Of a stretch of 64,000 nucleotides of DNA, positions 60,844-64,000 are shown piece after piece. The DNA is from Paenibacillus sp. OV219 (GTDB lineage: Bacteria; Bacillota; Bacilli; Paenibacillales; Paenibacillaceae). A program made the translations under genes and the position numbers. The notes under the pieces were generated by a model. It did no database searches. It saw only the letters and a list, made by a program, of their open reading frames with translations, and was not told the DNA's origin. Numbering within the stretch: the first letter of the stretch is position 1; each line of letters opens with the position of its first letter. The stretch is taken from NCBI RefSeq assembly GCF_900110075.1, contig NZ_FOCJ01000013.1, forward strand, positions 112,366 to 176,365, written 5' to 3'.

Positions 60844-61896
60844 GTGAAGGTCAAATTCAAGATCGATGAGAAGAAGGTTATTGCAAAGTTAAGCGATGCA
60901 TATGGCATAAGGGCAGAAGCCTTGCGGTTCATTCCAGTGGGGGATGCTGCTTACTCTTATTTTCTGCTGTGCCATGAAGGGCTTCGTTATTATGTCAAGC
61001 TTTTCGACCATTATAACGACCGTCAGAAGAGGGGAGCGGACAAGCTCAGCTATTACTTGCCTCTGCTTGGGCGGCTGCATGATGAGGGTCAATTTGAACA
61101 GCTTACTTGGCCAATTCGCGCGCTCAGCGGTGCTTACTGGATTACGATTGAAGACTGTACCCTTGTGTTGTTTAACTACATCGCTGGAGAGACACTCGCG
61201 GACGCCTACCCTTTCTCACCAGAAATAGTGGGCAACATCGCACAGCTGGCGGCTCAGGTCCATCGAATGACGCCAATTCTGGATCGAGAATTGATGGCTC
61301 TGCCTTCGGAGACATTCGATGTTTCGTTCTTACCCGATTTGGAGAAGTGCCTAGCCCAGCTTGAATGCCAGGATGAAGATGCCGACGGAGATCCCATTCT
61401 GATGGAGTTACAAGCTGCAATGCTGCCTCAGAAAACGCAGATCAGCGAAATGGTTGATTTGTTGCACGGTTTGCGCGCCAAGTCTTTAGATGACGACAGA
61501 GAGAAGGTGCTTTGTCATGGCGATATGTGGGGCGGCAACCTGATCCGCTGCGAGAACGGGAGCTTAGCTCTGATCGATTGGGAATCGGTTATGATTGCTC
61601 CGATCGAGTTTGATCTTAGGGGATATATCGGGGAAGAGTTTGGCATTTACTTGTCGGCATACGAGAAGGAACTGGGCCGCGAGGTTCTGATCAACACGGA
61701 TGTGCTTCGGTTCTACTGCTACCAACATCATCTTCGCAATTTGACGAATTGGCTCCTTAATCTGCTCGTAAGAGATATTAATCCGGAACAGCGCGCCAAT
61801 GATCTTGAAATGATTTTGTACCATTGTATGAATCGGTGGGACAGCATCGAACCGCAAGTTTATGCAGTTGAAATGCAATTACAAGATAGGAAGTGA
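60844..61896 (+). CDS. APH-family phosphotransferase
   Basis: A 350-residue aminoglycoside-phosphotransferase/choline-kinase-like enzyme. The Brenner motif is VLCHGDMWGGNLI (catalytic Asp and Asn) and the DFG-like segment is LALIDWESV. Family knowledge: transfers phosphate from ATP to a hydroxyl of a small molecule or antibiotic. The start is GTG behind GGAGG at a longer spacing. The stop overlaps the GTG of the MFS gene by four bases, so the two proteins are co-translated and may cooperate in resistance, which is an inference. Confidence 0.88.
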   Translation: MKVKFKIDEKKVIAKLSDAYGIRAEALRFIPVGDAAYSYFLLCHEGLRYYVKLFDHYNDRQKRGADKLSYYLPLLGRLHDEGQFEQLTWPIRALSGAYWITIEDCTLVLFNYIAGETLADAYPFSPEIVGNIAQLAAQVHRMTPILDRELMALPSETFDVSFLPDLEKCLAQLECQDEDADGDPILMELQAAMLPQKTQISEMVDLLHGLRAKSLDDDREKVLCHGDMWGGNLIRCENGSLALIDWESVMIAPIEFDLRGYIGEEFGIYLSAYEKELGREVLINTDVLRFYCYQHHLRNLTNWLLNLLVRDINPEQRANDLEMILYHCMNRWDSIEPQVYAVEMQLQDRK

Positions 61897-63119
61897 CCCG
61901 CAAAAGCATGCTGCAAATATCGGAACCATCATTGAAGCAATCATCGTTCCATAAGTTTTGGATTGGCCGCACGTTCTCATCCACCTCATTTCAGATGATG
62001 TCCGTCGCTATTGGATGGCAAATGTACGACTTGACGCATGACGCATACAGTCTCGGCCTCGTCGGCCTTGCTCAGTTTCTGCCTATGCTGCTTCTGACGC
62101 TGATCGTCGGACATGTCGCAGATCGTTTCGATCGCCGTATCATTGTATTCCTCGTCCAGCTTATCCAAAGTGGCATAGCTGTGCTGCTGCTCATTGGCAA
62201 TCTTGCAGACTGGCTCGGGCGCGAGCAGATCCTCGTTGCGGCGATGATTCTCGGCGCATGCCGAGCCTTCGAAGGACCATCATCATCCGCGCTGCTTCCG
62301 ATGCTTGTGCCCAAGGAGCTCATGCAGAAAGCAATCGCATGGACGACATCGGCCGGACAAACGTCGCAAATACTAGGGCCGACGCTTGGCGGCGTTCTCG
62401 TCGCCGTTGGCCCTGTCTACGTATATGGAACAGCGGCAGTGGCTTTGCTGGTAGGAGCGGTTCTGACCGTTCTTATTAAGATGGAACGCGTCATTAGAAC
62501 GCCGGCACCGCTTACGCTCAAGTCATTCTTCTCGGGACTGACCTTTGTTAAGAGTCATCCGATTATTCTCGGCACAATATCGCTCGACTTATTCGCCGTT
62601 CTGCTCGGCGGCGCAACAGCGCTGCTGCCGATTTTCGCACAAGATATTTTGTTTACCGGAGCTTGGGGACTTGGCTTAATGCGTACAGCGCCAGCGGTGG
62701 GGGCACTCATGATGTCCATCGTCCTTGTGTATTACCCGCTTAAGAAAGCGCTGGGGCCGATTCTATTCGGCGCGCTCGCCATATTTGGCTTAGCAACGAT
62801 GCTCTTCGCCGTTTCGACGAATCTCGTCATATCGCTCTTCGCACTGCTAATGATCGGTGCTTCGGACGTCATCAGCGTCGTCATTCGCTCATCACTCGTG
62901 CAGCTCCAAACGCCGGATGAGATGCGCGGCCGTGTCAATGCGGTTAATTCGCTCTTCATTGGAACGTCCAATCAGCTTGGTGAGTTTGAGTCGGGCACGC
63001 TTGCAGGCATGGTTGGAGCTGTGAATGCAACGTTGATTGGCGGCATCGGTACCATTATTGTCGCAGGACTTTGGATGTTCTGGTTCCCGTCTTTGCGAAA
63101 ACTTAAAACCCTTGAATAA
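61893..63119 (+). CDS. MFS transporter of the enterobactin-exporter (EntS/MFS_3) type
   Basis: A 408-residue, twelve-helix transporter. SFQMMSVAIGWQMYDLT in helix 1, VGHVADRFDRRIIVFLVQL between helices 2 and 3 and LQTPDEMRGRVNAVNSLFI late in the protein are typical of this group, which exports siderophores and macrolides. GTG 61893 overlaps the kinase stop codon; ATG 61908 is an alternative. The last protein gene before the rRNA operon. Confidence 0.9.
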   Translation: MTRKSMLQISEPSLKQSSFHKFWIGRTFSSTSFQMMSVAIGWQMYDLTHDAYSLGLVGLAQFLPMLLLTLIVGHVADRFDRRIIVFLVQLIQSGIAVLLLIGNLADWLGREQILVAAMILGACRAFEGPSSSALLPMLVPKELMQKAIAWTTSAGQTSQILGPTLGGVLVAVGPVYVYGTAAVALLVGAVLTVLIKMERVIRTPAPLTLKSFFSGLTFVKSHPIILGTISLDLFAVLLGGATALLPIFAQDILFTGAWGLGLMRTAPAVGALMMSIVLVYYPLKKALGPILFGALAIFGLATMLFAVSTNLVISLFALLMIGASDVISVVIRSSLVQLQTPDEMRGRVNAVNSLFIGTSNQLGEFESGTLAGMVGAVNATLIGGIGTIIVAGLWMFWFPSLRKLKTLE

Positions 63120-63598
63120 GAAGTCCGTTTTCTGTCCATGATATATTCGACGGTGCAAAGAGAGGTGTGGTTCCATTGAACCGAATGGTGCAAGAGCTAC
63201 AAGAGGGTTTTAGTTAATCACCTAACTACATGGAAGCGAGGCGACGTGTCGCAGAGCAGGTCACATGAACTGCATAGCTTTTCGTTGAAAGACGGAAGTT
63301 AAGGCAGTAACCAAGTGTTCCAACCGATGTGTTTTGTGAACTTGAAGCAACTCTAATCGATCGATCACCGTCAGAAAGCTGTCCGAGGTAACTCGGGCAG
63401 TTTTTCTTTTTTTCATCGAAAATTATGTCGAGCTAACATGCCAATGCCACAATAGCCTTTAAAGGAATGGGAAGTGACAATGAACAGGAATATTTTAACA
63501 CTGGACTAGTGCGCTGATATCATGTTAATCTAAGATTCCGCCGCTGAGAGGTAAGCCAAGCACGGTGGTCGAAACGAAAACAAGTTGAAAAATAAAGC
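63120..63598 (+). other. Gene-free region before the rRNA promoter
   Basis: No ORF with coding character is seen. The first ~290 bases contain several small hairpins (GCGAC-GT-GTCGC near 63250; GCAG/CTGC near 63260-63275) and end in a strong terminator at 63379-63413. This may be the long 3' end of the MFS transcript or an independent small RNA. The part after 63413 shows nothing clear. Confidence 0.5.
63379..63413 (+). terminator. Intrinsic terminator 260 bases after the MFS gene
   Basis: Stem CTGTCCGAG / CTCGGGCAG (one G-U) with loop GTAA, then TTTTTCTTTTTTT. Confidence 0.88.
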
Positions 63599-63628
63599 TT
63601 GCAATTGAGTTTCGATATATGATATATT
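63599..63628 (+). promoter_or_regulatory. rRNA operon promoter
   Basis: TTGCAA, 18-base spacer, TATATT, roughly 200 bases before 16S. A CCTTGAAAACTGAACA segment (63675-63690), recurrent in Bacillales rRNA leaders and spacers, follows. Confidence 0.6.
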
Positions 63629-63799
63629 CTAACTCCGGCCGAGAGGTTGGGACGAGAAATAAAGAATTTTGTTCCTTGAAAACTGAACAATGAGCGACCT
63701 GTCAAAAGGTCATAAAATACGTCGGAACGACGATCGCCATTTGGCGAAAGCGTTTCTGACGAGCTAGTTTTTTGAATGAGCTAACAAGCAAATTCATTT

Positions 63800-63825
63800 G
63801 GCGCAAATGGCTTCGCCATTTCGCC
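63800..63825 (+). other. Pre-16S hairpin
   Basis: Stem GGCG-AAATGGC / GCCATTT-CGCC around loop TTC, with one bulged C, ending one or two bases before mature 16S. Probably an RNA-processing structure. Confidence 0.6.
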
Positions 63826-63826
63826 T

Positions 63827-64000
63827 ATTATGGAGAGTTTGATCCTGGCTCAGGACGAACGCTGGCGGCGTGCCTAATACATGCAAGTCGAGCGGATCTT
63901 GTCCTTCGGGACAAGGTTAGCGGCGGACGGGTGAGTAACACGTAGGCAACCTGCCTGTAAGATCGGGATAACATTCGGAAACGGATGCTAATACCGGATA
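63827..64000 (+). rRNA. 16S ribosomal RNA, 5' part
   Basis: GGAGAGTTTGATCCTGGCTC and the following GACGAACGCTGGCGGCGTG are the universal 16S 5' end. The variable V1 helix (GATCTTGTCC / GGACAAGGTT) and the GTAGGCAACCTGCCTGTAAG block point to Paenibacillus. The gene runs off the window. The exact mature 5' end is approximate. Confidence 0.98.

Overview
This 64 kb window is chromosomal DNA from a Paenibacillus-like member of the Bacillales. The right edge holds the first ~174 bases of a 16S rRNA gene whose sequence has the look of a Paenibacillus 16S. Codon use is moderately GC-rich, Shine-Dalgarno sequences are strong, GTG and TTG starts are common, and regulation relies on T-box and riboswitch leaders ending in intrinsic terminators. 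I see no prophage, transposase, integrase, tRNA or CRISPR locus.

Layout. 0-2 kb: the tail of a DHA2-type drug/H+ antiporter and an EamA exporter. 2.1-5.3 kb: two tandem minus-strand proteins made of 14-residue HAEG (YadA-head-like) repeats, each with a C-terminal peptidase-G2 type self-cleaving domain; the upstream copy has no ATG/GTG/TTG start and appears to begin at CTG. 5.75-19.8 kb: a carbohydrate region with an AraC regulator divergent from a GH172 enzyme, a DUF1761 membrane protein under a consensus promoter carrying two operator-like palindromes, YnfA, a complete LplABC-type sugar ABC importer, a membrane-bound AraC sensor-regulator, a GH36 alpha-galactosidase and an unassigned six-hairpin glycosidase. 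19.9-20.8 kb: a gene-free array of 16 short palindromes placed at strictly alternating ~61 and ~51 bp steps. Four weaker copies with the same rhythm lie at 5.5-5.7 kb. 20.9-34 kb: mixed single genes (GNAT, epimerase, CDF transporter, WG-repeat protein, PQQ-propeller protein, phosphodiester glycosidase, mannonate-dehydratase-like enzyme, two Nudix genes) with several gene remnants. A ZTP riboswitch precedes a DJ-1/PfpI-GNAT fusion gene.

34.2-35.2 kb: azlCD. 35.2-42.6 kb: a TPP-riboswitch thiamine operon, tenA-thiZXY-thiF-thiE-thiS-thiG-thiO, combining pyrimidine salvage/import with thiazole synthesis and coupling. 42.8-46.5 kb: small DUF proteins, a DapA-like aldolase divergent from a LysR regulator, and an aldo/keto reductase. 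46.6-48.6 kb: a glutamine-specifier (CAA) T-box leader and glutaminyl-tRNA synthetase. 48.6-54.8 kb: GNATs, a coiled-coil protein, a DUF2935 protein, a stalk-domain secreted protein with an apparent signal-peptide frameshift, a lipoprotein and a free-methionine-sulfoxide reductase. 54.9-58.3 kb: a lysine riboswitch with LysP and a second APC permease. 58.4-63.1 kb: a lipoprotein, a pentapeptide-repeat protein, a cytochrome P450, an APH-type phosphotransferase and an MFS exporter. 63.1-64 kb: the rRNA leader with promoter and processing hairpin.

The strongest unexplained structure is the palindrome array and its distant degenerate copies. Next come the ZTP-controlled DJ-1/GNAT fusion, the paired HAEG/G2 proteins, and several genes whose best start is a near-cognate, non-ATG codon.
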